From the NCBI GenBank assembly GCA_022736715.1, contig DZDJ01000008.1, positions 37,529-101,528 on the forward strand: 64,000 nt of DNA, in the 5' to 3' direction. This DNA comes from Edaphobacter aggregans. GTDB taxonomy: Bacteria; Acidobacteriota; Terriglobia; Terriglobales; Acidobacteriaceae. The number at the start of each line of letters is the position of its first letter. Position 1 is the stretch's first letter. Under the pieces are notes generated by a model, which saw nothing but the letters and a program-made list of their open reading frames with translations, had not been told where the DNA came from and did no database searches. This document shows positions 35,623 through 43,807 of the stretch, one piece after another. The translations under genes were made by a program, and so were the position numbers.

Positions 35623-36321
35623 CTACTTGAGGATGGCGTTGTAACCGTCGGCCAATAGGCGCTGGCGCATCACGTTGGCGTCCTTGCGATTGCTGAACGG
35701 GCCCACCTGCACATGGATCAGGTTGTCGCTCAGGTCCGGCTTGGCCGTCACGCTGTAGCCGCGCTTGCGCAGGGCAGAAAGCAGAACGTTGGCATCTTCC
35801 TGGTGCGAGACCGCGGCAATCTGTACCATCAGCGGGCCACTGGAAGCAGTTGCCGCCGCTGCTGAAACCGGGGTGGAGGTCTGGCTCAGCGTTGCGTTGC
35901 TGGCGACAGTTGTAGTGGCCGGAATTGATCGTGGTGCTGCTGTGTTCGTCGCGGTGCTGATCGGAGCCGGTGTCGTCACAGGAGCCTGCGAGCGCAACAC
36001 CGGCTCAGTGGGAGCAGTCGTTGCGTCGGCGGCATTGTCCGCAGTGCTGTCAGTGGTGGCAGTGGCCGTGTCCGGGGTTACGCCGGGAATGGAGGGGCTG
36101 CCGGGCGCAGGTTTGTAACTGTCGTAGCCGGAATCGCTGCTGCTGCTTGCCGCTGCGGCAATCACCTTCTGCATGGAACTGCGGCCAACCGTATATCCAA
36201 AGCCGAAAAATACTCCGCAGACGAGCACTGCGGCAAAGAAAATCCCCAGCAAAGAGGAGAGCCCCAGCGTGATTTCGCTGTGCGTTTCTTCCTCGAAATC
36301 CAGTTCGTCTAATTTACTCAT
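35623..36321 (-). CDS. SPOR-domain membrane protein
   Basis: 232 aa. A short acidic cytoplasmic N-terminus is followed by one TM helix (GLSSLLGIFFAAVLVCGVFFGFGYTVG), a long Ser/Thr/Ala-rich periplasmic linker (residues of about 60-150) and a C-terminal SPOR domain (LMVQIAAVSHQEDANVLLSALRKRGYSV...LIHVQVGPFSNRKDANVMRQRLLADGYNAI). SPOR domains bind glycan strands stripped of stem peptides at division sites, so a cell-envelope or division role is likely. Confidence 0.93.
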   Translation of the reverse strand: MSKLDELDFEEETHSEITLGLSSLLGIFFAAVLVCGVFFGFGYTVGRSSMQKVIAAAASSSSDSGYDSYKPAPGSPSIPGVTPDTATATTDSTADNAADATTAPTEPVLRSQAPVTTPAPISTATNTAAPRSIPATTTVASNATLSQTSTPVSAAAATASSGPLMVQIAAVSHQEDANVLLSALRKRGYSVTAKPDLSDNLIHVQVGPFSNRKDANVMRQRLLADGYNAILK

Positions 36322-36414
36322 GATGATTCATGTACGCGGCCGGTTCTGTGTTTGCCCGCTTTTAAGTATGACCGCGTACAGAGCGCTTTTGTACTCTTCT
36401 CGTAAAGGTTCCTG

Positions 36415-37206
36415 TTAACTCTTTGGTGCCGTGGCCGGTGGGGCCGGTGGTTCGTTAAAGGCAGACCGGTTCAGCATGTTCAGCAGTTCCAGCGGCAATG
36501 GAAAGACGATGGTGGTGTTTTTTTCCACACCGATGTCGGTAAGTGTTTGCAGATAACGCAGTTGCAGGGTCATGGGCTGAGTGGCCAGCAGTCCGGCGGC
36601 ATCCACCAGCTTCTGGGCGGCATTGAACTCGCCCTCGGCGTTGATGATCTTCGACCGCTTTTCGCGCTCGGCCTCGGCCTGCTTGGCCATGGCGCGCAGC
36701 ATGGACTCCGGCAGATCCACCTGCTTCACCTCCACGCTGACCACTTTCACGCCAAAGGGCGCCGTATGGCCGTCAATAATGGTCTGGATGCGCTGGTTCA
36801 GCGCTTCCCGGTGGGCCAGCAGTTCATCCAGTTCCACTTCTCCCAGCACGGAGCGCAGGGTGGTCTGCGCAAACTGCGAGGTCTGGTAGACGTAGTTGGA
36901 AACCTCAATGACGGCCTTGGACGGATCGACGACACGCAGCGTGATGACGGCGTTCACCTTCAGCGTCACGTTGTCGCGGGTGATGACATCCTGCGCAGGG
37001 ACCTCCATTGCCTCCTGCCGGAGAGAAATCCGGACGATCTGGTCAAACGGACGAAAGACAAGGATCACGCCCGGACCTTTGGGGCTGGGCAGAACGCGGC
37101 CAAGGCGGAAGATGACGCCACGCTCATACTCTTTCAGGATTTTGATGGAGTTGATCAGGTAGATGGCAACGATCAGGACAATAATCAAACCAGGCATGCC
37201 GCTCAT
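36415..37206 (-). CDS. slipin/SPFH (band 7) family membrane protein
   Basis: 263 aa stomatin-like protein. An N-terminal membrane segment (GLIIVLIVAIYLINSI) leads into the band-7 domain (KEYERGVIFRLGRVLPSPKGPGVILVFRPFDQIVRISLRQEAMEVPAQDVITRDNVTLKVNAVI) and a helical stretch (MLRAMAKQAEAEREKRSKIINAEGEF). Slipins form membrane oligomers and are usually encoded next to an NfeD protease. Here the NfeD gene is two genes upstream on the same strand, separated by a beta-barrel gene and an inverted-repeat element. Confidence 0.95.
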   Translation of the reverse strand: MSGMPGLIIVLIVAIYLINSIKILKEYERGVIFRLGRVLPSPKGPGVILVFRPFDQIVRISLRQEAMEVPAQDVITRDNVTLKVNAVITLRVVDPSKAVIEVSNYVYQTSQFAQTTLRSVLGEVELDELLAHREALNQRIQTIIDGHTAPFGVKVVSVEVKQVDLPESMLRAMAKQAEAEREKRSKIINAEGEFNAAQKLVDAAGLLATQPMTLQLRYLQTLTDIGVEKNTTIVFPLPLELLNMLNRSAFNEPPAPPATAPKS

Positions 37207-37274
37207 AAGAGCCTCTTGAGGCGCATAATGTGCGCCTCAAGCATTGTACTCCCAGGTTTTTGTCCGCCGGCCTA

Positions 37275-37389
37275 TAGCGGTTCTCCAGTTGGTGTAGAGG
37301 GAACGTGATGCCCTGAAACGGCTTTTTTCTCAAGAAAAAGCCGTCCTGCATGTTCCTGGAAACTCCGCGAAAACTGGAGAACCGCTCTA
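37275..37389 (-). repeat. inverted-repeat (MITE-like) element at the stop codon of the beta-barrel gene
   Basis: About 115 bp bounded by a perfect 15-bp inverted pair, AGCGGTTCTCCAGTT (37276-37290) and AACTGGAGAACCGCT (37372-37386), extended outward by imperfect CTAT/CTAG. Inside is a hairpin, CGGCTTTTTTCTC...AAGAAAAAGCCG (37319-37343). The TAG stop of the upstream barrel gene is formed at the element border. It is unrelated in sequence to the A/B/C family. Confidence 0.75.
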
Positions 37390-38058
37390 GAAGCGGAAGT
37401 AGATGCCCAGCGCCGGTTCAAACGAGATCGTTCGGGCGTTCGTTATCAGGTAGGTTGTTCCGAAGTCCGGGGCCTTGTAGTCGAGTGCGCGCACCTGGAA
37501 GCGCAGGCCGATGTGGTCGCTGAAGATGGGGTCATCCACACCAGCGCCGGCGTAGTATGTCATGCGCGCCTGCGTGGGCAGAGACTGGCCTCCCTTGTAG
37601 GTTGGTTTGAAGACGGTGGTTCCCACACCAGCGGAAACAAATGGCTTGAAGTTCATAAAGCTGGGAAGGTGGGCCACATAGCCAAAGGTCAGTTCATGCA
37701 CGTTGGTCTGGGCTGCAAAATCAGCCGGAGGTTGAAATTGTGTGAATGGAACATTCTGGTAATGTTCGGTTACACGGGTGAACTTGTAATTGCCTTCCAG
37801 TCCAAACCAGCGTGAGCGCGTGTAGCGAATGGTGAGCAGTCCGCCGCTGGCGCCGCTGGCGCTCTGGGTGATTTTGTTCCCGGTTCCGGGATTATTTCCG
37901 CTGGAGCCCTTGGTGAAGTTGGCAATACCGCTGAAGGTTGCATCCAGGTTGCTGAAGTGGCTGGCAAAGCCAGTGGACTGGCCGACGGCAAAGGGGGTCA
38001 CCAGGCAGGTAACTGCAATCACTATAAATTTCGACACACTACGAGACAGCTTTGGCAT
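37387..38058 (-). CDS. outer-membrane beta-barrel protein
   Basis: About 223 aa from ATG 38058 (MPKLSRSVSKFIVIAVTCLVTPFAVGQ, a signal peptide). An in-frame TTG at 38064 has better spacing to AGGAG; the track start adds 13 residues. Alternating beta strands such as LTIRYTRSRWFGLEGNYKF, ELTFGYVAHLP and KPFVSAGVGTTVF, and a C-terminal aromatic end (EPALGIYFRF), fit a small 8-strand OmpA/OmpW-like barrel. The function is unknown. Its stop codon lies at the border of the inverted-repeat element. Confidence 0.8.
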   Translation of the reverse strand: MPKLSRSVSKFIVIAVTCLVTPFAVGQSTGFASHFSNLDATFSGIANFTKGSSGNNPGTGNKITQSASGASGGLLTIRYTRSRWFGLEGNYKFTRVTEHYQNVPFTQFQPPADFAAQTNVHELTFGYVAHLPSFMNFKPFVSAGVGTTVFKPTYKGGQSLPTQARMTYYAGAGVDDPIFSDHIGLRFQVRALDYKAPDFGTTYLITNARTISFEPALGIYFRF

Positions 38059-38105
38059 CGGCAACACGCAGACTCCTGAAGGATAGATCGCTTGCAATAC
38101 ACAGT

Positions 38106-39527
38106 TTACTCTGGCGGTCTGGACTCTGGCGAATGGCCAGGGAACCGGGCCGCGTCACCAGACAAGGATTTGGACTGTGGCTCCACCAGCAGAGTGAGCC
38201 CCTGCACGGCCCGGATGAGTACGGTTTCTCCGGCAGGCAGGGTTTCTGCTGCGCCGCCGGTCAGGTTTGCCTGCCAGAGTTCGCCCCGCACCAGCACCTG
38301 CCCCGATGTTTGCAGGTTGGCGGAGAGCGGTGTCTGCGCCACGGCGGTTTCGCCGATCAGGGCCTCGGAACCCATGCGAAATTTATTTCTGCGGGCGCGC
38401 AGCGCCACCGTGGTCAGCAGAAAGGTGATGATGCCAAAGCCGATGCCGGTGGCAATCGCCATGCTCGTGCGCACGCGCATTTCCGGAATGGGGCCGTTGA
38501 CCAGCGTCATCAGACCAAAGACCATGCAGGCAATGCCCACCATGGCCAGCAGTCCGTGGCTGGGAAATTTCGCTTCCAGCACCAGCAGCACCAGCGAGGC
38601 AATCAGCAGCGCAACTGACGCCAGGTTGATCGGCAGCAGATTGAGCGCAAACAGCGCCAGCACCAGCAGCAGCGTGCCAATGGAGCCGGCCACAATGCCG
38701 CCCGGCGTGTTGAATTCCAGATAAATCAGCAGCCCGCCGACCACGAGCAGCAGCACGGCCATGTTCGGGTCCATCAGCCGGCCCAGCAGGCGCTCGCGCA
38801 GGGTGGGGTCCACCGTCTGGATAGCCGCATTCTTCAGATGCAACTGCGTCGTGGAGCCATTCAGACGCGTAATGGTGCGGCCGTCCAGCGCCTGTAGCAG
38901 GGCCGCGTCATTTTCCGCCACCAGGTCGATCAGGTGCAGTTGCAGCGCTTCGCTGTCGGTGTAGGACTTTGAGTTGCGCACCGCGTCTTCGGCGGCCTGC
39001 ACGTTGCGCCCGCGGCGGGAGACGTAGGAGCGCAGAAAGGCGGCTGCGTCATTTTCCAGCTTTTGCTTCAGCACCGGATCCATGGTTTTGCCTTCCAGGA
39101 TGGGGTGCGCCGCGCCGGCATTGGTTCCCGGAGCCATGGCCGCCACGTCGGCCGCTTCCAGCAGAAAGAACCCCGCAGAACCGGCACGGCTGCCAGCCGG
39201 AGCAATGTAGAAGATGACAGGGACAGGGGACTGCTCAATGTGCTGCACCATCTGGCGGGTGGAATCCAGCAACCCGCCGGGGGTGCTCATCTCCACCAGC
39301 ACCGCGCTGGCGTGCTGCTGCGCGGCCTGCTGAATGCCGCGGTCCAGATACTCCGCGCTGACGGGCTGGATGGTGCTTCGCAGCTCCAGCCGGATCACCA
39401 GTGGCCTGGCTGCCGGCGTCGTCTGCGCCTGCGCCAGTACAGGCAGGAAAAACAGAAGCATCCATTGCAGGCAGAGTCCTGGCTGCAGAAAGCGGTAGCT
39501 GCGCGCAGATGGATGCCGGTTGCTCAT
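38106..39527 (-). CDS. NfeD-like membrane-bound ClpP-class serine protease
   Basis: 473 aa. A signal peptide is followed by a ClpP-like protease domain of about 190 residues: LVEMSTPGGLLDSTRQMVQHI, then PAGSRAGSAGFFLLEAAD (nucleophile Ser117), with a Lys-rich segment, PVLKQKLEND, supplying the general base. Next come four or five TM helices (MAVLLLVVGGLLIYLEFNTPGGI) and a C-terminal NfeD OB-fold (MGSEALIGETAVAQTPL). It probably works with the nearby slipin in membrane quality control. Its ATG overlaps the stop of the upstream TPR gene by 4 nt. Confidence 0.93.
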   Translation of the reverse strand: MSNRHPSARSYRFLQPGLCLQWMLLFFLPVLAQAQTTPAARPLVIRLELRSTIQPVSAEYLDRGIQQAAQQHASAVLVEMSTPGGLLDSTRQMVQHIEQSPVPVIFYIAPAGSRAGSAGFFLLEAADVAAMAPGTNAGAAHPILEGKTMDPVLKQKLENDAAAFLRSYVSRRGRNVQAAEDAVRNSKSYTDSEALQLHLIDLVAENDAALLQALDGRTITRLNGSTTQLHLKNAAIQTVDPTLRERLLGRLMDPNMAVLLLVVGGLLIYLEFNTPGGIVAGSIGTLLLVLALFALNLLPINLASVALLIASLVLLVLEAKFPSHGLLAMVGIACMVFGLMTLVNGPIPEMRVRTSMAIATGIGFGIITFLLTTVALRARRNKFRMGSEALIGETAVAQTPLSANLQTSGQVLVRGELWQANLTGGAAETLPAGETVLIRAVQGLTLLVEPQSKSLSGDAARFPGHSPESRPPE

Positions 39528-41242
39528 GGAATCGTTTCTCCCTGGGCCGCAAGCGCCGTCTGCATGCCCTTGGCATCGGCATTGTCCGGCTCCAGTTGCA
39601 GCGCCTGGCTTACATCCTTTGCGGCTGCGGCCAGTTGCTTGGCCCGCAAATCCAGCCGTGCCAGCACCAGATACGCAGTGGCATTCGGCTTCAGCTGCAA
39701 GGAGAGCTGTGCCTCCTTGCGTGCCTCTTCGGCATTGCCGTTGTGCACACGTACCTGCGCCAATCCAGCATGGGCGGCGGCACTATTGCCGTCCATCTTC
39801 AGCGCAGCCTGGAACTCGCGCTCCGCTTCCAGCGACAACCCCTGCGCCAGATATTTGGTGCCCTGCGCCACATACGATTGCACCTGCCTGGCCACCGGCA
39901 AACGGCGGATGTGCATGGCCCGCACCTGGTCCAGCTCAAAGGCAGCCTGCCGGAAAGAGGCTTCGGAGTAGGTGCGGCTGATGCGTTCCACCGGCTGGAA
40001 ACCGTTGGCTGCGACGGTTGTGCTGGTCGTGGCGGCCGCTGGTCTGCCCGCGCTGGCGGCCGAGTTGGCGGCCGGAGCTGCTGGAGTTGCCATCGATTTC
40101 TGGATCAGTTGCTGCAACTGAGTGGCTTCGTTGTCATTCGGGCGCAGTTTCAGGGTCTGCTGCACCTCCAGCAGCGCATCTTTCAGGTCTTTTCGGTGCA
40201 GCAGAACAATCGCGAAGTTATAGTGGTAGTCCGGGTTCAGCGGATCGGCATTGCAGGCGCGCTCAAACAGTGCTCCGGCGTCCTTGCCCTGGCGGCTGGC
40301 GGCCACGCCCTGATTGTTGACCACCTCCGGCAGCGGCAACTGCGTGGCGACAAAGGCAAAGGCGTTTTCCGCCTTGGCGTATTGTCCGCTGTTGAAGTAC
40401 GAGAGCCCCAGGTAGAAGCCAGCCTCCAGCGCCTGCCTGTTTTCATGCGGAATCATGGCCAGCGTGCTGGCTGCTTTGTCGTACTGCTGATCGTCGTAGT
40501 AGGCCCGGCCCAGCGCCAGTACGGCCGGCGTGTAGGTGGGCGAAATCTGCACGGCCATCTTCAGGTGCGGAATGCGGTCCTCCGGAGCAGCCTGTATCAG
40601 CCCGCGGATGTAATCCTCAAACGCGGAAAGTTGCAGATTGGCCGAGGCCGCCAGAAAGGTCTCTTCCGCCACGGAGTAATTCGGATCCATGGTGCTGGCC
40701 AGTTTCCAGGCAATGGCATTTTCCAGGTCCAGCAGGCGGCGCATCGGGGTGGAGTCCACCACAGGCTGCGTCATGCTGGGCACGCGCACTTGGAGCACCT
40801 GCGCCTGTGCGGAAATCTGCTTGTCCTGCGTGGTGGTGTAGCTGCCGATGATGACGTAGTCGGCATCCATCGTCTGCGCAACGCGGAAGGTGGTGGCGCG
40901 CGAAGGCTTGAAGTCCTTCGGCAGTCCCAGATGCTCCATCGCATTCATGCGGTCTTCGCGGCTGATGGGCAGAAAGCCGGCCGCGCCCAGCCGCTGGTTC
41001 AGAATGGCGGTAAAAGACTCGCCGATCCAGTCCAGGCTCGAGTCGCCGGAATGGTTTTCGAAGGGAAGCACCAGCACCAGGCGTCCGCTATAGTTCTGCG
41101 CGCCATTGCTGCCGGGGGTGGCCGTCTGCGCCTGAGCAACGGATGCGAGTTCTGGCAAAGCGATCAGAAAAAGAACTGCGATACACGCGGCAAACCGTGT
41201 GCGCAGGGGAGAAGTCCGGGTCTGAGAAAGAAAGTGCGGCAC
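39524..41242 (-). CDS. secreted TPR protein with TolB-N/FlgO-like N-terminal domain
   Basis: 572 aa. A signal peptide (ACIAVLFLIALPELASVAQAQ) is followed by LVLVLPFENHSGDSSLDWIGESFTAILNQRLGAAGF, a pattern found in TolB-N or FlgO-like domains, then MDADYVIIGSYTTTQDKQISAQAQVL. From about residue 215 there are TPR repeats (TPAVLALGRAYYDDQQYDKAASTLAMI, DYHYNFAIVLLHRKDLKDALLEVQQTLKL), with a Pro/Ala/Thr linker near 400 and a second TPR block at the C-terminus. It is likely a periplasmic scaffold, coupled to NfeD by an ATGA overlap. Confidence 0.85.
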   Translation of the reverse strand: MPHFLSQTRTSPLRTRFAACIAVLFLIALPELASVAQAQTATPGSNGAQNYSGRLVLVLPFENHSGDSSLDWIGESFTAILNQRLGAAGFLPISREDRMNAMEHLGLPKDFKPSRATTFRVAQTMDADYVIIGSYTTTQDKQISAQAQVLQVRVPSMTQPVVDSTPMRRLLDLENAIAWKLASTMDPNYSVAEETFLAASANLQLSAFEDYIRGLIQAAPEDRIPHLKMAVQISPTYTPAVLALGRAYYDDQQYDKAASTLAMIPHENRQALEAGFYLGLSYFNSGQYAKAENAFAFVATQLPLPEVVNNQGVAASRQGKDAGALFERACNADPLNPDYHYNFAIVLLHRKDLKDALLEVQQTLKLRPNDNEATQLQQLIQKSMATPAAPAANSAASAGRPAAATTSTTVAANGFQPVERISRTYSEASFRQAAFELDQVRAMHIRRLPVARQVQSYVAQGTKYLAQGLSLEAEREFQAALKMDGNSAAAHAGLAQVRVHNGNAEEARKEAQLSLQLKPNATAYLVLARLDLRAKQLAAAAKDVSQALQLEPDNADAKGMQTALAAQGETIP

Positions 41243-41274
41243 AGCAATTGATTATAGTTGCCGCGGACGGTGAT

Positions 41275-42972
41275 TCAGCGCCGCAATGCCAATGGCAGGG
41301 CAGGTTCCGCAAGCTGCGCATCCACGGCCCGCGGGAAGCGCAGGATTGCGGCCCACAAACCATTGCGCTCCCCTTGCCAGACAATGGTTCCGTGCAGCAG
41401 TGCTGCGGCCTGTTGCGCTGTCAGGTCTTTGTGAAAGCCAAAATAGCGGGTATCGGTTGCGGCATTGCCCAGGTGCATCCAGCGGACCATGCGTGGCGGA
41501 CCGTACTTGGTGGAAAAGAGCAGCGCCGTGTCATAGGTGTCCTCCGCATCGGCGGCCTTGCGCATCTCCGGCAGAGAAAAATTTTCAATTCCCACGGTTT
41601 TGATGGGCCGCTGGACGTATCCCAGCTCCGGCTTGCGCAGCTCGTCGCTGGCAGGCCAGGCGGTGAGCACTATGGCCTGCGGCCATTGTTTGGCAATTCG
41701 CGTGATGGCCTGCTGCTGCAGCAGGATCATGTCGTGGTAGCTCAGGTTGTCTTCCGGCGCAAAGCGGTAGGGCGGGTTGATGAAGAGCCCCGCTACAAAG
41801 GCCACCGTACTCAGTGCCACCAGCAACCACCATTGGCGCACGCGCCTGCGCCAGGTGGCCACGCACTCCAGCAGCACCAGCGGATACAGCGGCAGCAGAT
41901 ACCGTGTGAGCAGCGCTCCGCCCACCACGGAGAAAAACAGCAGATTGGCCAGCAGGACCACACCCAGCGCAGCCTGCAGTGGCAGTGCGATGCGGGGACG
42001 CTGTGTGCCATTGCGCTCCAGCAGCGGAGGCAGCATCATGGCCGCCACCGTACACAATACCGGCACAAACATGTTCATGTGCGCCGTAACATGCAGAATG
42101 CGATGGCCAAAGGCCAGCAGAATGCGCTGCGGCTCCAGCGTGGCGGTGGCGTTGTAGCGCAAAAACTCCGGATTACCGAAGAGGAAGCCGGTTTTGTGGA
42201 AGTGGTAGGCGTACCAGGCCATGAGCGGCAGAATCGGTGCCAGCAGCGCCAGCACCCACTGGAGCCGCGCTCGCCGGATGGGCGACGTTTCGGCGCGGTT
42301 GCGCAGCAGTTGCAGCCCTTCCCAGGCGGCCAGCGCCACTGGGGTCACCACTGCTGTTTCCTTGGACAAAACCGCCAGCGAAAACAGCAGCACCGTCCAC
42401 CAGCGCTGGCGGCCAGTGCCAGCGGTCAGTCCACGCTCAAAATAGACAGAAAGCGCCCACAGCGTGGCTGCCGCGGCAAACATGTCCGCATGGGCCAGTG
42501 TGCTTTGGGCAAACCAGACGGGGTAAAGTCCGGTAAGGAAGGTGACGGCCACGGCAACTTCAACGCGCACCATGGTCCGCGCCAGGCGAAAGACGCCCAG
42601 CAGCGCCAGCGCGCTCACCAGGCACATTGCTGTGCGTGTGCCGCTGGGCACAAAGCCGGAAAGATGCCACCACGCGGCCAACAGGACCGATGGCAGTGGC
42701 GGATGCGCATTGCTGAGCGTGGAAAAGGGAATCAGCGTGCCGGTGCGGAAGAAATCATAGGCTGCCGGAATGTAGTATCCGGCCTCGTCCCAGTAGTAGG
42801 GCAGGCGCAGCAGCGGCCCGTGGGAAAGATAGACCAGCACAAACACCAGCGGAAAGAACATCCACAAGGGCAGACTGCCCTGTGTTCGCAACAAGTCCCG
42901 CAGCGCATGCAGGCTGCGCCTGCCTATCGAGGGGTGCGGCGAATGCCGGGAGTGAGGAGTATGCTGGCCCAC
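41275..42972 (-). CDS. glycosyltransferase family 39-type membrane protein
   Basis: 565 aa with about 11 hydrophobic helices. The first large loop contains PYYWDEAGYYIPAAYDFF, the DE motif typical of PMT/ArnT GT-C enzymes, then SNAHPPLPSVLLAAW. The C-terminal soluble part is about 120 residues. It would transfer a sugar from a polyprenyl-phosphate carrier on the periplasmic side; the acceptor is unknown. It lies 33 bp upstream of the TPR gene on the same strand. Confidence 0.85.
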   Translation of the reverse strand: MGQHTPHSRHSPHPSIGRRSLHALRDLLRTQGSLPLWMFFPLVFVLVYLSHGPLLRLPYYWDEAGYYIPAAYDFFRTGTLIPFSTLSNAHPPLPSVLLAAWWHLSGFVPSGTRTAMCLVSALALLGVFRLARTMVRVEVAVAVTFLTGLYPVWFAQSTLAHADMFAAAATLWALSVYFERGLTAGTGRQRWWTVLLFSLAVLSKETAVVTPVALAAWEGLQLLRNRAETSPIRRARLQWVLALLAPILPLMAWYAYHFHKTGFLFGNPEFLRYNATATLEPQRILLAFGHRILHVTAHMNMFVPVLCTVAAMMLPPLLERNGTQRPRIALPLQAALGVVLLANLLFFSVVGGALLTRYLLPLYPLVLLECVATWRRRVRQWWLLVALSTVAFVAGLFINPPYRFAPEDNLSYHDMILLQQQAITRIAKQWPQAIVLTAWPASDELRKPELGYVQRPIKTVGIENFSLPEMRKAADAEDTYDTALLFSTKYGPPRMVRWMHLGNAATDTRYFGFHKDLTAQQAAALLHGTIVWQGERNGLWAAILRFPRAVDAQLAEPALPLALRR

Positions 42973-43006
42973 GCGTCAGTGTGTCCCGTATGGCAAAAGC
43001 TGCCGG

Positions 43007-43315
43007 CTAGTGGATGGGCCCGGCAGAGGGAATATGCTGCGGCTCCAGCGCAATCTGGCCGAAGGTCTGCTCATACTGGGCGATGTTCTGCTCCAGCAGA
43101 TTCAGCAGCGCTTTGGCCTGCTGCGGGCTCAGGTAAACGCCTTGAAAATTGTGCACCTTCATCTCGTGCGGCGTGTCCTGGTGCAGGGTGCCGAAGATGA
43201 GGTGGAAGTCCCACACGCTCACGCGCATCTGCACGCTGTTGGCATAGCGGTCGCTGTAATCTTCCGTGTTGGAAAGGACGACATTGGGCTGCACGGGCTG
43301 GTTTGTTTGGCTCAT
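43007..43315 (-). CDS. DUF3467-containing protein
   Basis: 102 aa, the full length for this family. DUF3467 features: YSDRYANSVQMRVSVWDFHLIFGTL and a C-terminal FQGVYLSPQQAKALLNLLEQNIAQYEQTFGQI. The family has no known function. It sits between the GT39 gene (34 bp downstream) and tRNA-Leu (88 bp upstream). Confidence 0.92.
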   Translation of the reverse strand: MSQTNQPVQPNVVLSNTEDYSDRYANSVQMRVSVWDFHLIFGTLHQDTPHEMKVHNFQGVYLSPQQAKALLNLLEQNIAQYEQTFGQIALEPQHIPSAGPIH

Positions 43316-43403
43316 AGAAGGATGATCGGCTCAGTTCTGTGTGGAAATGGTGGAAGAACGCGCTGCCGACGATGCGCCAGCGCAGCAGACAGGCAGGAGC
43401 CTC

Positions 43404-43488
43404 TGGTGCGAAAGGGGGGACTTGAACCCCCACGGGTCACCCCGCCAGATCCTAAGTCTGGTGCGTCTGCCAATTCCGCCACTTTCGC
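43404..43488 (-). tRNA. tRNA-Leu (anticodon TAG)
   Basis: 85 nt including an encoded CCA. GCGAAAG pairs with CTTTCGC, the anticodon loop CTTAGGA gives TAG, there is a class II variable arm (GGCGGGGTGACCCGT) and the T-arm is GGGGGTTCAAGTCCCCC. Confidence 0.95.
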
Positions 43489-43807
43489 ATCGACTCCGGC
43501 CATAGCAAGTCTACTGGCAAAGGCGGCGCAGTGGCAATGCCGCACGCGGCCACTATTGCTGCCGCAGGTGCATCTTCAGGAACCGCAGAAAAACGTCCCA
43601 GTCGATGGGCAAGGTTCCGTGCCCGCCGGCGTGCATGGAGTAGCTGTTTAGTTCCAGGGTGTGCAGAATCGGTTGCCCGGTGCAGGGCCACTGGACGTCC
43701 CCGGTTTCTGCCTGCACGGCAGATGCTGCAGCCCCGGCAAATCCGCCTGCCACATCAACCAAAAGGTTGATTCCAAATTTTCTGCTGCAAAGAGTAGACT
43801 CCCGCCT
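43489..43807. other. 319-bp spacer between tRNA-Leu and the CRTAC1 gene
   Basis: It contains the possible hydrolase remnant listed separately (43553-43762, minus) and must hold the promoters for tRNA-Leu and the CRTAC1 gene. Nothing else is recognised. Confidence 0.4.
43553..43762 (-). pseudogene. possible C-terminal remnant of an alpha/beta-hydrolase (esterase-like)
   Basis: A 69-codon open frame whose end reads LELNSYSMHAGGHGTLPIDWDVFLRFLKMHLRQQ. This resembles the last strand, the catalytic-His loop (GGHG) and the final helix of acetyl-xylan-esterase-like hydrolases. No signal peptide, GxSxG motif or upstream continuation is present, so it would be the tail of a lost gene. It may equally be a chance ORF. 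Confidence 0.3.
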
